Numbered from the stretch's first letter, positions 1 to 5,933 are shown. The stretch is 6,432 nucleotides of DNA from Actinomycetes bacterium (GCA_029779385.1 JAKPAQ010000564.1:1-6432); one strand, 5' to 3'. Made by a program: numbers and translations. Notes: a model not told the origin generated them from the letters alone.

Positions 1-447
1 CACTCTCGCCGTGGCGTAAACCAAAATGGTGGCGCCGAAGCCGCCGATAAACGCGAATGCGGCCACTGACCAGCTGCCCAATGCGACCGCACCGAACGCG
101 ATCGCCACCGCCGCACCAAATGCCGCGCCGGCCGAAACGCCGACCACACCAGGTTCGGCCAAGGGGTTACCGAAGATCGCCTGCATCACCGCACCAGCAA
201 CTGCCAGCGCCGCACCGACAAGGATGCTCATGGCGACTCTGGGGAATCTGATGTAAAGCAGGGTGTTCTCAGTGATTTCATCACTGGGGCGCCAACTGGT
301 GTCGATGCCTAGGCCATGCAGGGCAGCGCCGACCACCTCGCGTGGGCCAACAGCCAATTGACCCACCGACGCTGAAACGAAAATGCCAGCAAGAAGTAGA
401 ACGACGAATCCGCCGATGACCGCAGTTCTGCGGCCGGAAGTCACCAC
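1..447 (-). CDS. hmuU: HmuU-like haem ABC transporter permease (FecCD family), 3' part cut by the window edge
   Basis: Membrane permease of a haem/iron-chelate ABC importer; it would form the translocation channel and receive haem from HmuT. The first 149 residues are visible and the frame is open to position 1; the family is usually about 330-350 residues, so over half is missing. Seen: a first membrane segment at about residues 9-28, then the FecCD hallmark region with RFPR (67-70), a small-residue helix, Q89, and NPLAEPGVVGVSAGA (94-108), followed by further hydrophobic segments (109-125 and 128-145). Start: the frame is closed upstream by a TGA inside hmuT, and the only usual start codons before the first membrane helix are two adjacent GTGs (447 and 444). 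I choose 447 because GAGG at 462-459 lies 11 bases upstream. It starts 13 bases after the hmuT stop, so it is in the same operon. Haem rather than siderophore specificity is inferred from the neighbours. Confidence 0.93.
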   Translation of the reverse strand, partial: MVTSGRRTAVIGGFVVLLLAGIFVSASVGQLAVGPREVVGAALHGLGIDTSWRPSDEITENTLLYIRFPRVAMSILVGAALAVAGAVMQAIFGNPLAEPGVVGVSAGAAFGAAVAIAFGAVALGSWSVAAFAFIGGFGATILVYATARV

Positions 448-463
448 GGTCGAATCAGCCTCA
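442..463 (-). promoter_or_regulatory. hmuT stop / hmuU ribosome-binding site and GTG start
   Basis: On the minus strand the hmuT stop TGA (463-461) forms part of the sequence TTGAGG. The GAGG (462-459) is the only Shine-Dalgarno-like run before hmuU. Its spacing is 11 bases to the GTG at 447 and 14 to the GTG at 444, which favours 447. Overlap of the Shine-Dalgarno with the upstream stop suggests re-initiation by ribosomes finishing hmuT. Confidence 0.6.
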
Positions 464-1552
464 ATCTTGGGGGACGTAGATGGCGCGAGCCAGCGCTTCG
501 AGAGTCATCGCCGAACGCGGACCAAACGACAGGATATCGCCGTCGGCCATGTCCACGATTCGCTTGTTCTTGCCGGCCGTCGTCAACGCGATGGCGGGCT
601 TCTCGGCCAACAGCCCGTCGACCCCGCCCGCGGAGTCGAGTCCGTGGGTCATCACGAGGATCAAATCGGGATCAGCCTTGACCATCGCCTCGTCGGTTAG
701 TGGCTGCATTGCCCGCCAGCCGAGCTCCTCGGCAACGTCGAAAGCGCCGAGCCCGTCCAGCAGGCTACTAACGCCTGCTTCTTTGCCGAAAAGGTAGTAG
801 ACGCCGGAGTTTCCGCGGACATACAGAAAAACGACCCGTAACTTCTCGGACTCGTTGGTGGGGGCGAACCGCTCAATCTCGGTCCTCACCTCGGCAATCT
901 CTGCCTCAATCCGGTCGGCGAGTTTTTTGCCGGTCGCCACTAGCCCTACTGCTTGACCTACGTCTTTGGCTAGTTGAGCCGCACCGGCAAAGCTGGGATC
1001 ATTCTCAACAAAAATCACCGGAACGCCGGTATCGGCAAGTTGTTCGACGACATCGCGCGGCCCCATTGAACCGTCAGTAATGATGACCGTCGGCTTTTGC
1101 GCCATCACTGCTTCGGCGTTTACCGCGTGGCCTTCTGAGGTGATCAGCGGCAACTTTTCGGAACCGGGGAACTCAGTCGAGATGTCGCGAGCGACTAGGT
1201 TGTCGCCGAGCCCTAGGCCCCAAAGAGTGCCTGCGATCGAACCGGCCATGTCGAATGCAACGATTCGCGAAGTGTCGGTCACTGTCACCGTCTTGTCGCC
1301 GCCGCGAAGATGCGAGACGACTTTGGCCGGCAACTTCGCCTTTTCAGTCGACTCAACGACTTCAACATCACGATCGCGCAGGACCGCAGTGCTAGGCCCG
1401 GTGATTTCTTTCGGCTTCTTTAGGGGTTCTAGTTCGCTAAGTGCCGGCTGCGGCGTCGAGTCGGACCCTTTTCCTGTTGTCTCGTAGTCGCCACAGGCCG
1501 CCAGCGAGGCCATTAGTAAAACGATGACCAACGCCGAGAGTTTCTTGGTCAT
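461..1552 (-). CDS. hmuT: HmuT-type haem-binding lipoprotein (ABC transporter substrate-binding protein)
   Basis: Extracytoplasmic, membrane-tethered receptor that takes haem from surface HtaA proteins and hands it to HmuU. 363 residues. Seen: a lipoprotein signal peptide with lipobox LAAC and lipidated C20 (the only cysteine), a charged, probably flexible stretch (21-85), then a two-lobe periplasmic-binding fold (about 95-360, TroA/Peripla_BP_2 type) with a long linking helix around 205-230. Haem-ligand candidates: H142 in SEGHAVN, and Y244 and R246 in FLYVRG. In Corynebacterium diphtheriae HmuT the ligands are known to be His136 and Tyr235, with Arg237 next to the tyrosine; the spacing here (102 against 99 residues) and the Tyr-x-Arg pattern fit. 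Start: an in-frame upstream extension exists to 1732, but it lies inside htaA and has no signal peptide. The ATG at 1552 gives an immediate lipoprotein signal, has GGAG 7 bases upstream, and overlaps the htaA stop as ATGA. Confidence 0.95.
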   Translation of the reverse strand: MTKKLSALVIVLLMASLAACGDYETTGKGSDSTPQPALSELEPLKKPKEITGPSTAVLRDRDVEVVESTEKAKLPAKVVSHLRGGDKTVTVTDTSRIVAFDMAGSIAGTLWGLGLGDNLVARDISTEFPGSEKLPLITSEGHAVNAEAVMAQKPTVIITDGSMGPRDVVEQLADTGVPVIFVENDPSFAGAAQLAKDVGQAVGLVATGKKLADRIEAEIAEVRTEIERFAPTNESEKLRVVFLYVRGNSGVYYLFGKEAGVSSLLDGLGAFDVAEELGWRAMQPLTDEAMVKADPDLILVMTHGLDSAGGVDGLLAEKPAIALTTAGKNKRIVDMADGDILSFGPRSAMTLEALARAIYVPQD

Positions 1553-1563
1553 GCAGTTGCTCC
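1549..1563 (-). promoter_or_regulatory. ATGA stop/start overlap of htaA and hmuT, with hmuT ribosome-binding site
   Basis: Minus strand: GGAG (1563-1560), a 7-base spacer, then ATGA, in which ATG (1552-1550) starts hmuT and TGA (1551-1549) ends htaA. This is the typical arrangement for translational coupling, and it fixes the hmuT start. Confidence 0.85.
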
Positions 1564-3891
1564 AGATATCCGTCGACGCATGATCATCACGGTAACTATT
1601 GCCGAGGCCACGGCCCCAAGCACCATTCCGCCAACCCACGGCAACCAACTGGGGCCGTTTCCGCCGCCGCTGGTGGGCGTTACGACAACCTGTTCGTCGG
1701 TTTGCGTGCTGGCCAAATTGGTGGCGGCACAATCTGTGGCAACAGTGAACGTCAACGTGACTGGGTCGAGCGCCGCGCCGGCGGCGTAGTTGGGGAAGAC
1801 TGCGTTCCCGGCCGCAGTGAGCGTTGCCGGAATGTCCGTGATCGTCACAACTTGACCGTCGGTGGTCATCTTGCCGGCAGCCAAGTCAAGGTCAGCAAAT
1901 TGAACGCCAGCTGTGGTGGTGCTGTCGTCCTTGCCTGCCATTGCCGCGTCCATCGTCCCGCCGGAATAGTCCACGGCCAGGGCTGCAGTTTCGTTGTCCA
2001 CAAACGTGACGACCGGGTTGGAGATCGACGTGTCCAACGCCCCGCTGTGCCCGGTGAAGTTCACTGCGCCGGTGAACTTGAGTTCGCCAGAATCGCCGTC
2101 TTCGGCCTGGACGCCAACACCCTTACTCCAAGTGAATTTGGGCGTCTTGTAGCTAGCGTTTCCGCTGGTGGACCAGTCGCCGTTGGCAATCGACCCGGAA
2201 ACATAGGCCCGGAACGACTCCTTGAAGCCCCAGTCGAGGCGGCCGTCAGTGAGTTCACAACCGACGATCTTTTCAGCCGCGCCAATCTCCAATACAACGC
2301 CACGGCTCACCGTTCCTTGGAAGGTCAGCGTGTGTTCGCCCGGTTCGACCGTCGCCGGAATGACGCCTTGCCAAGTGGCCTTGCCGGCCCCATCGGCGGT
2401 CACGTCTTGGGCGAGGATCGTCGGGGTCGAATAGAGCACGACCCGGATGCCCGTTTCGTTTGGCGCAAAGCCTTCACCCGAGACGGCGATCTCGTCGCCG
2501 GCGTTCACTTCGTCTTGTTTCACCAAAAGTCCGGTGGTCGCTGGTGGTGAAGTCGGCGCGGTCCAGTTGCTTGCGGTTGAGGCCGCCGAGACCACGCTCG
2601 TTCCGGCCGCAGTTGCGCGACTGGATTTGCTCGCGCTCGACCCGATCGAGAAGGTCACCGGGTCCATCGGTGTTCCCGGCGGGTAAAACTCACTGCCGTC
2701 GCGAGCGAACAGAGTCGACCCGGCCGGGGTGAGTGCCGCCGGTGCGCTGGCGTATTGCACCCATCCGGCCGCCGTGGTGCGTTTCGCTGCGCTCAGGGTG
2801 ACGACGGCAACGTCGACTCTCCCCTTGCCTGCAACGTGGGCGGTGAGCATGGCCGAGTTGGCCGAGGTCACCCGAACGGCCGGGGCAGAAAGCGCAAGAT
2901 TCAACTCCCCGTGATGGCCCGTGAATTGGACGCCACCGCGATAGGTGGTGGTGCCGACCGGGTTCGGCGCTTTGGCGCTCGTGCTCGATTGGCCGAACCA
3001 GTATCCGCCGGAGGTCGCCTTCGCCCCAGCCGAAACGGAAACACTTCCTCTGGCGATCGGGCCGGTGATGTAGGACCTAAAACTCGTCTTGACGCCCCAG
3101 ACCAACTCGCCGGACTTTGCCTTCGGGCTGGTGTTCGGCTTGGGTTTTGGGCTCGGCGAGACGGTCGGCTGAGTGGTCGCTGCCGTTGTGGGCGCCGTGG
3201 TTGGTTCGACCGTCGGCTCAGCAGTGGGTGCTGTTGTCGGTCCGGTGGTCGGCTCAGTCGGCTCTGGCGTAGAGGCGACGTCGAAGGTCGCGCTGATCGG
3301 ATCCAACTGCTCACCTGCGGTGTACATCGGGAAACCGTCGTAGATGAAGGCCGCTTCGCCGGCTTTGGTGAGTGTTGCCGGCGCGGCATTGACCTTCACC
3401 GTGGTGGCAGTTTTGGTGACCCGGCCGGCCAGGTTGACGGTGGCGAAAACGACGTCGGTTTTGCTTGCGCCGGTGCTGTCGAGAACGTCGACGACCAATT
3501 GTGCGCCGCTTGCCTTGTTCACCAGCCGCGGGTTGGAAATGGTCACGTCCAGCTCATTTTTGTGGCCGACAAAACGCACTGATCCTGCGGTACGAGCCTC
3601 GCCAGCACTATCGGACCAGTCACCCGTGGCATTGACGAAGGTGGTGACCGAGCCGTTGTCGGTTGCACCGCCGGCGACGGTCACCGAGCCGTGGGCGATG
3701 TTGCTGACGATGTAGCTGCGGAAACTTTCCTTTACGCCCCAGGTGATCGAGCCGCCGGTGACCGGTTCGCTCGGTTCGTTCGCGTCCGCGGTCATCATCG
3801 GCAGCGAAAATACTGCCAAAACCAATGCAGCGGAGACAACCACTGATCGCCGCCATATTCCGGCTCGATTCGACTGAATCGGGTCGCTCAT
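1549..3891 (-). CDS. htaA: HtaA-family surface haem-binding protein with three HtaA domains and a C-terminal membrane anchor
   Basis: Cell-envelope haem receptor, first gene of the htaA-hmuT-hmuU operon; 780 residues from the ATG at 3891. Domains in order: Sec signal peptide (1-37, cleavage likely ADA/NE); HtaA domain 1 (about 45-207); Pro/Thr-rich linker (208-258); HtaA domain 2 (261-417); Ser/Ala/Thr-rich linker (418-452); an Ig-like domain (454-536) with the GEGFAPNE turn; HtaA domain 3 (545-721); membrane helix (about 750-771) and the positive tail RRR. Each HtaA domain has the opening WG(V/F)K.SFR.Y with its tyrosine (Y60, Y274, Y563), the histidine of F.GH (H110, H326, H615), and a late tyrosine (Y190, Y403, Y702); the first Tyr and the His are the known haem-contact residues of the family. 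The only cysteines, C545 and C721, bracket domain 3. Start: a TTG at 3897 is also in frame, but GGGAG lies 7 bases before the ATG and only 1 before the TTG. Three domains plus an Ig insert is more than the two haem-binding domains of C. diphtheriae HtaA. Confidence 0.95.
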   Translation of the reverse strand: MSDPIQSNRAGIWRRSVVVSAALVLAVFSLPMMTADANEPSEPVTGGSITWGVKESFRSYIVSNIAHGSVTVAGGATDNGSVTTFVNATGDWSDSAGEARTAGSVRFVGHKNELDVTISNPRLVNKASGAQLVVDVLDSTGASKTDVVFATVNLAGRVTKTATTVKVNAAPATLTKAGEAAFIYDGFPMYTAGEQLDPISATFDVASTPEPTEPTTGPTTAPTAEPTVEPTTAPTTAATTQPTVSPSPKPKPNTSPKAKSGELVWGVKTSFRSYITGPIARGSVSVSAGAKATSGGYWFGQSSTSAKAPNPVGTTTYRGGVQFTGHHGELNLALSAPAVRVTSANSAMLTAHVAGKGRVDVAVVTLSAAKRTTAAGWVQYASAPAALTPAGSTLFARDGSEFYPPGTPMDPVTFSIGSSASKSSRATAAGTSVVSAASTASNWTAPTSPPATTGLLVKQDEVNAGDEIAVSGEGFAPNETGIRVVLYSTPTILAQDVTADGAGKATWQGVIPATVEPGEHTLTFQGTVSRGVVLEIGAAEKIVGCELTDGRLDWGFKESFRAYVSGSIANGDWSTSGNASYKTPKFTWSKGVGVQAEDGDSGELKFTGAVNFTGHSGALDTSISNPVVTFVDNETAALAVDYSGGTMDAAMAGKDDSTTTAGVQFADLDLAAGKMTTDGQVVTITDIPATLTAAGNAVFPNYAAGAALDPVTLTFTVATDCAATNLASTQTDEQVVVTPTSGGGNGPSWLPWVGGMVLGAVASAIVTVMIMRRRISGATA
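1729..2259 (-). repeat. HtaA domain copy 3 (membrane-proximal)
   Basis: Residues 545-721 of HtaA. It holds WGFKESFRAY (Y563), NFTGHSG (H615) and NYAAGAALDPV (Y702). It is the only copy framed by cysteines (C545, C721), which could close the domain with a disulfide. It is followed by a short linker and the membrane helix, so it is the copy best placed to pass haem to HmuT. Confidence 0.9.
2641..3111 (-). repeat. HtaA domain copy 2
   Basis: Residues 261-417 of HtaA. It holds WGVKTSFRSY (Y274), QFTGHHG (H326) and FYPPGTPMDPV (Y403), and has no cysteine. Between the Tyr and His motifs it carries a Gly/Ser/Pro-rich stretch (about residues 294-318) with aromatic residues. Confidence 0.9.
3118..3270 (-). 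repeat. Low-complexity Pro/Thr-rich linker coding region
   Basis: Encodes about 51 residues (208-258) of degenerate PT-rich repeats such as TEPTTGPTTAPTAEPT, ending in a lysine/proline stretch. At DNA level it shows imperfect short repeats of the TCGGCTCAG type. It probably forms an extended spacer between HtaA domains 1 and 2 that spans the wall. Repeats of this kind often vary in length between strains. Confidence 0.85.
3271..3759 (-). repeat. HtaA domain copy 1 (outermost)
   Basis: Residues 45-207 of HtaA. It holds WGVKESFRSY (Y60), RFVGHKN (H110) and MYTAGEQLDPI (Y190), and has no cysteine. Being N-terminal and furthest from the anchor, it is the likely first point of haem contact. Confidence 0.9.
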
Positions 3892-3898
3892 CGTCAAA

Positions 3899-3903
3899 CT
3901 CCC
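3899..3903 (-). promoter_or_regulatory. Ribosome-binding site of htaA
   Basis: GGGAG on the minus strand, 7 bases before the ATG at 3891 but only 1 base before the in-frame TTG at 3897. It therefore decides the start in favour of the ATG. Confidence 0.7.
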
Positions 3904-3954
3904 ATCGAGTCCATCGTTTGGACCCCGTCGCCAACCACTTGACCCACCCTAGTC

Positions 3955-3973
3955 TAAGGTGTGCCTTACCTAC
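3955..3973. promoter_or_regulatory. Candidate DtxR/IdeR iron-regulator operator
   Basis: TAAGGTGTGCCTTACCTAC matches the known 19-base DtxR/IdeR consensus TWAGGTTAGSCTWACCTWA at 16 of 19 positions, counted by eye; the mismatches are positions 7, 8 and 19. It sits in the divergent gap, 64 bases before the htaA ATG and 40 before the 4014 ATG. With Fe(II), a DtxR-type protein bound here would be expected to repress both directions; under iron limitation both would be expressed. The role is known for corynebacterial hta/hmu operons and inferred here. Confidence 0.82.
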
Positions 3974-4003
3974 ATCGGTCGGCGGGTAGTCGGCCCAATC
4001 TGG

Positions 4004-4008
4004 AAGGA
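4004..4008 (+). promoter_or_regulatory. Ribosome-binding site of the 4014 gene
   Basis: AAGGA inside GGAAGGAAC, 5 bases before the ATG at 4014. It supports this start, which is also the one that gives a normal signal peptide. Confidence 0.8.
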
Positions 4009-4013
4009 ACCCA

Positions 4014-5870
4014 ATGAGGTCCAAATCCCTCGTGCGCAGTCGCCGCGCATTGGCGTGGAGTTCAGCAACCGCACTAGCCGCAGGCCTGCTCGCGTTCGTC
4101 CCCACCTCGGCGGCACAAGCCGACGAAACTCCCGTAGTGCCGACCGTCAGTGTTTCAAAAGTCTCGTTCTTCGCCGATGAAACGGCTACCGTCACGGTAA
4201 CCGGCACCGGGTTCAACCCCGACTCGGCAATCGGCGCCCGCCCGCCACTTGCTGGCAAGAAGTCCGGCGCATACGTGATCTTCGGCAAATTCGCCGCCAA
4301 CTGGAAACCGTCAGCAAGCGCACCATCGTCTGCACGAAAGGTCGCCAACCAGGTGTGGGCACTACCCGAGCCCTCACTGAGCGAACCGACCCTAGCCACC
4401 TCCTGCGCCAATGGTGGTTGCGTCGAACTGAAATCAGACGGATCCTTCACAACCACCATCTCGGTCTCGAAGGCAGCAGCCGACACCGCCGCTGGAACTG
4501 ATCAAAACCTAGTCAACTACGGCATCTACACCCTCGCCGGCAGCGGCGCCGTGGTCGCCGACTACGAGACCTATACCCCAATCGAGTTCGTTAAGCATGA
4601 AAGCAATCTTCAACTAGCGGACGCGGTCGCGTTCGCGGGTTCAACTAAGTCGCTGACTGCCACGCTTGCAACAGGTGCAACCGGCAACGTGACGCTTTCG
4701 GGCTTGCCCGATGGCAACCTAGTTAGCCCTGTCGATGACGGGGTGGCCACGTTCACTGTTCCGGCGAATCTTCCCATTGGTTCCTACGAACTTTCCGTTT
4801 CGTACGAAGGTGACGATAACTACGCCCGATCTGAACACACCGCTAACCTTCGGGTCGTCACCTCAACGCCGAGCGTGACCGTGTCGACGACCGAGTTCCA
4901 GGCAGACGAAGTAGCCACGATTACCGTCGAAGGATCTGGGTTTGACCCGAGCGCCGTGACATCACTTACGCAGCCACTGGTCAACCGACCCGCAGGCGTA
5001 TCCATCACCTTCAGCAAGTTCTCCGAAGAGTGGCAGCCCAGCAAGAGTGCCCCCGCAGAGAATCGTCTGCGTAACAACAACTCGCTCAAATGGGCGGTGC
5101 TCGCTGAAGACTCCGCGGCCGTCGGCGGCCCCGCAGCAGGTGCGATCGAGTTGAAATCAGACGGTACGTTCACGGCAGAATTGACTGTCGACAAGGCCGC
5201 TTTAGACGAACTTGTGCCTCAGCAGGGTGCAGATCAACCAATGCGCTACGGCATCTATACCTATGCCGGTGGGGTCAATACGAAGCACGAGCCTTACGAG
5301 ACGTTCACTCCGATCAAGTTCAAGACCACGGTCGACACGGCCGGCCTGAATACGACGTTCGGCAAGGGTGGAAGCCTCACCCTTACGACGTCGGCCGAAG
5401 GAACTGTCAACGTGCCTGGCCTGGGCGAAAAGTCCACCACGGACGGCAAGGTCACTTTCTCCGTCCCGACGAACACCGCAGTCGGCTCGAAGACCTACAC
5501 CGCCACGTTCACCCCAAGCGATGGCGCGTTCCTGACCTCAACCAAGTCCTTCACGGTCACCGTCGCTAAGGCGACCGTGAGCACTTCGGCCAAGGTCACC
5601 AAGAAGCCGACGAAGCGCAAGACTGGGTCGGCCACGATCTACGTCGCCGGAGTTCGTGGCGTCACCGCACCATCAGGGGCAGTCACCCTGAAGCTAACCA
5701 AGGGCAAGAGCGCCAAGTACGTGCGCGCCACGGTACGCAACGGCGCGGTGAAGGTCAGTTTGCCCAAGCTAGCCAAGGGCAAATGGACCGTGCAGGCCGC
5801 CTATGGTGGCAACGCGAACTACAACGCGCGCGGCTACGCAGTGGTGGGATCGATCAAGGTCACCAAGTGA
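4014..5870 (+). CDS. Secreted protein with two ~150-residue repeat modules and three Ig-like domains; function unassigned
   Basis: 618 residues, divergent from the haem operon and sharing its iron box. Seen: signal peptide with RSRR, a hydrophobic core and likely cleavage AQA/DE after residue 36; module A (43-193); Ig-like domain (about 194-283); module B (285-436); Ig-like domain (437-518); a lysine-rich Ig-like domain (519-618) that ends the protein. The modules share ADE.AT, a V.G.GF.P turn, KF...W.PS.SAP, ELKSDG.FT, YGIYT.AG and YET.TPI.F. There is no C-terminal membrane helix and no LPXTG motif, so it is released or held only by its basic end. The only cysteines (C131, C136) are in module A. 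It contains no WGVKxSFRxY/GH pattern, so it is not an HtaA domain. The order of turns in the module recalls the neocarzinostatin-like beta-sandwich with an insertion (inference, weak). A haem- or iron-related role is inferred from context only; an adhesin or wall protein remains possible. Confidence 0.9.
   Translation: MRSKSLVRSRRALAWSSATALAAGLLAFVPTSAAQADETPVVPTVSVSKVSFFADETATVTVTGTGFNPDSAIGARPPLAGKKSGAYVIFGKFAANWKPSASAPSSARKVANQVWALPEPSLSEPTLATSCANGGCVELKSDGSFTTTISVSKAAADTAAGTDQNLVNYGIYTLAGSGAVVADYETYTPIEFVKHESNLQLADAVAFAGSTKSLTATLATGATGNVTLSGLPDGNLVSPVDDGVATFTVPANLPIGSYELSVSYEGDDNYARSEHTANLRVVTSTPSVTVSTTEFQADEVATITVEGSGFDPSAVTSLTQPLVNRPAGVSITFSKFSEEWQPSKSAPAENRLRNNNSLKWAVLAEDSAAVGGPAAGAIELKSDGTFTAELTVDKAALDELVPQQGADQPMRYGIYTYAGGVNTKHEPYETFTPIKFKTTVDTAGLNTTFGKGGSLTLTTSAEGTVNVPGLGEKSTTDGKVTFSVPTNTAVGSKTYTATFTPSDGAFLTSTKSFTVTVAKATVSTSAKVTKKPTKRKTGSATIYVAGVRGVTAPSGAVTLKLTKGKSAKYVRATVRNGAVKVSLPKLAKGKWTVQAAYGGNANYNARGYAVVGSIKVTK
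4140..4592 (+). repeat. Repeat module A of the secreted protein
   Basis: Residues 43-193. Landmarks: FFADETATVTV, GTGFNPDSA, AYVIFGKFAANWKPS, VELKSDGSFT, NYGIYTLAG and YETYTPIEF. It contains the protein's only cysteines in SCANGGC (C131, C136), which module B lacks. DNA similarity to module B is patchy, so the duplication is old. Confidence 0.85.
4866..5321 (+). repeat. Repeat module B of the secreted protein
   Basis: Residues 285-436. Landmarks: FQADEVATITV, GSGFDPSAV, VSITFSKFSEEWQPS, IELKSDGTFT, RYGIYTYAG and YETFTPIKF. It has no cysteine. The best conserved DNA stretch against module A is around the shared TTGAAATCAGACGG / CTGAAATCAGACGG. Confidence 0.85.
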
Positions 5871-5885
5871 GCTGATCTTCACTAC

Positions 5886-5933
5886 CTAAGCTCGAGGGCT
5901 GACGTCACCTGGTGACGTCAGCCCTCGACTTAG
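5886..5933. terminator. Long perfect inverted repeat, probable bidirectional terminator
   Basis: Arms CGAGGGCTGACGTCACC (5893-5909) and its exact complement (5911-5927) around a single T, giving a 15-16 bp stem with a 3-5 base loop. Outer arms CTAAG/CTTAG (5886-5890 and 5929-5933) extend it past a small bulge. It lies 15 bases after the stop of the 4014 gene and between convergent genes. There is no T-run on either side, as is common for actinobacterial terminators. The stop codon of the convergent gene lies inside it. Confidence 0.85.

Larger units (their letters stand above)
3892..4013. promoter_or_regulatory. Divergent promoter region between the haem operon and the secreted two-module protein gene
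   Basis: A 122-base gap between two divergent start codons, so it must hold both promoters. The clearest signal is the iron box at 3955-3973. A minus-strand TAGACT (3956-3951, 4 of 6 matches to TATAAT) is a possible -10 for htaA; it overlaps the box, but I see no good -35. On the plus strand, TTGACC (3939-3944) resembles a -35, but no convincing -10 lies at the right distance. The exact promoter elements are therefore unassigned. Confidence 0.6.

Noticed and set aside
1553..1732. In-frame N-terminal extension of hmuT
   Set aside because: It adds 60 charged residues before a perfect lipoprotein signal and lies wholly in htaA; the ATGA overlap with GGAG fixes the start at 1552.
1702..2550. Long plus-strand open frame (282 codons) opposite htaA
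   Set aside because: Antisense to a clear HtaA protein; its translation is Arg/Gly/Val-rich with no domain, and open antisense frames are common in GC-rich DNA.
3118..3270. Short repeats that might suggest a CRISPR array or tandem DNA element
   Set aside because: The repeats are imperfect, have no unique spacers, and simply encode a Pro/Thr-rich linker in frame.
2755..3582. Long plus-strand open frame (275 codons) opposite htaA
   Set aside because: Composition is Arg/Gly-rich low complexity, opposite the PT-rich linker and HtaA domains 1 and 2; no ribosome site or homologous motif.
3892..3897. TTG at 3897 as the htaA start
   Set aside because: Only one base from GGGAG; the ATG at 3891 has proper spacing.
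3620..4486. Minus-strand open frame spanning the divergent promoter region
   Set aside because: It overlaps both real genes in wrong frames and would cross the iron box; the flanking genes have signal peptides and ribosome sites, this one has neither.
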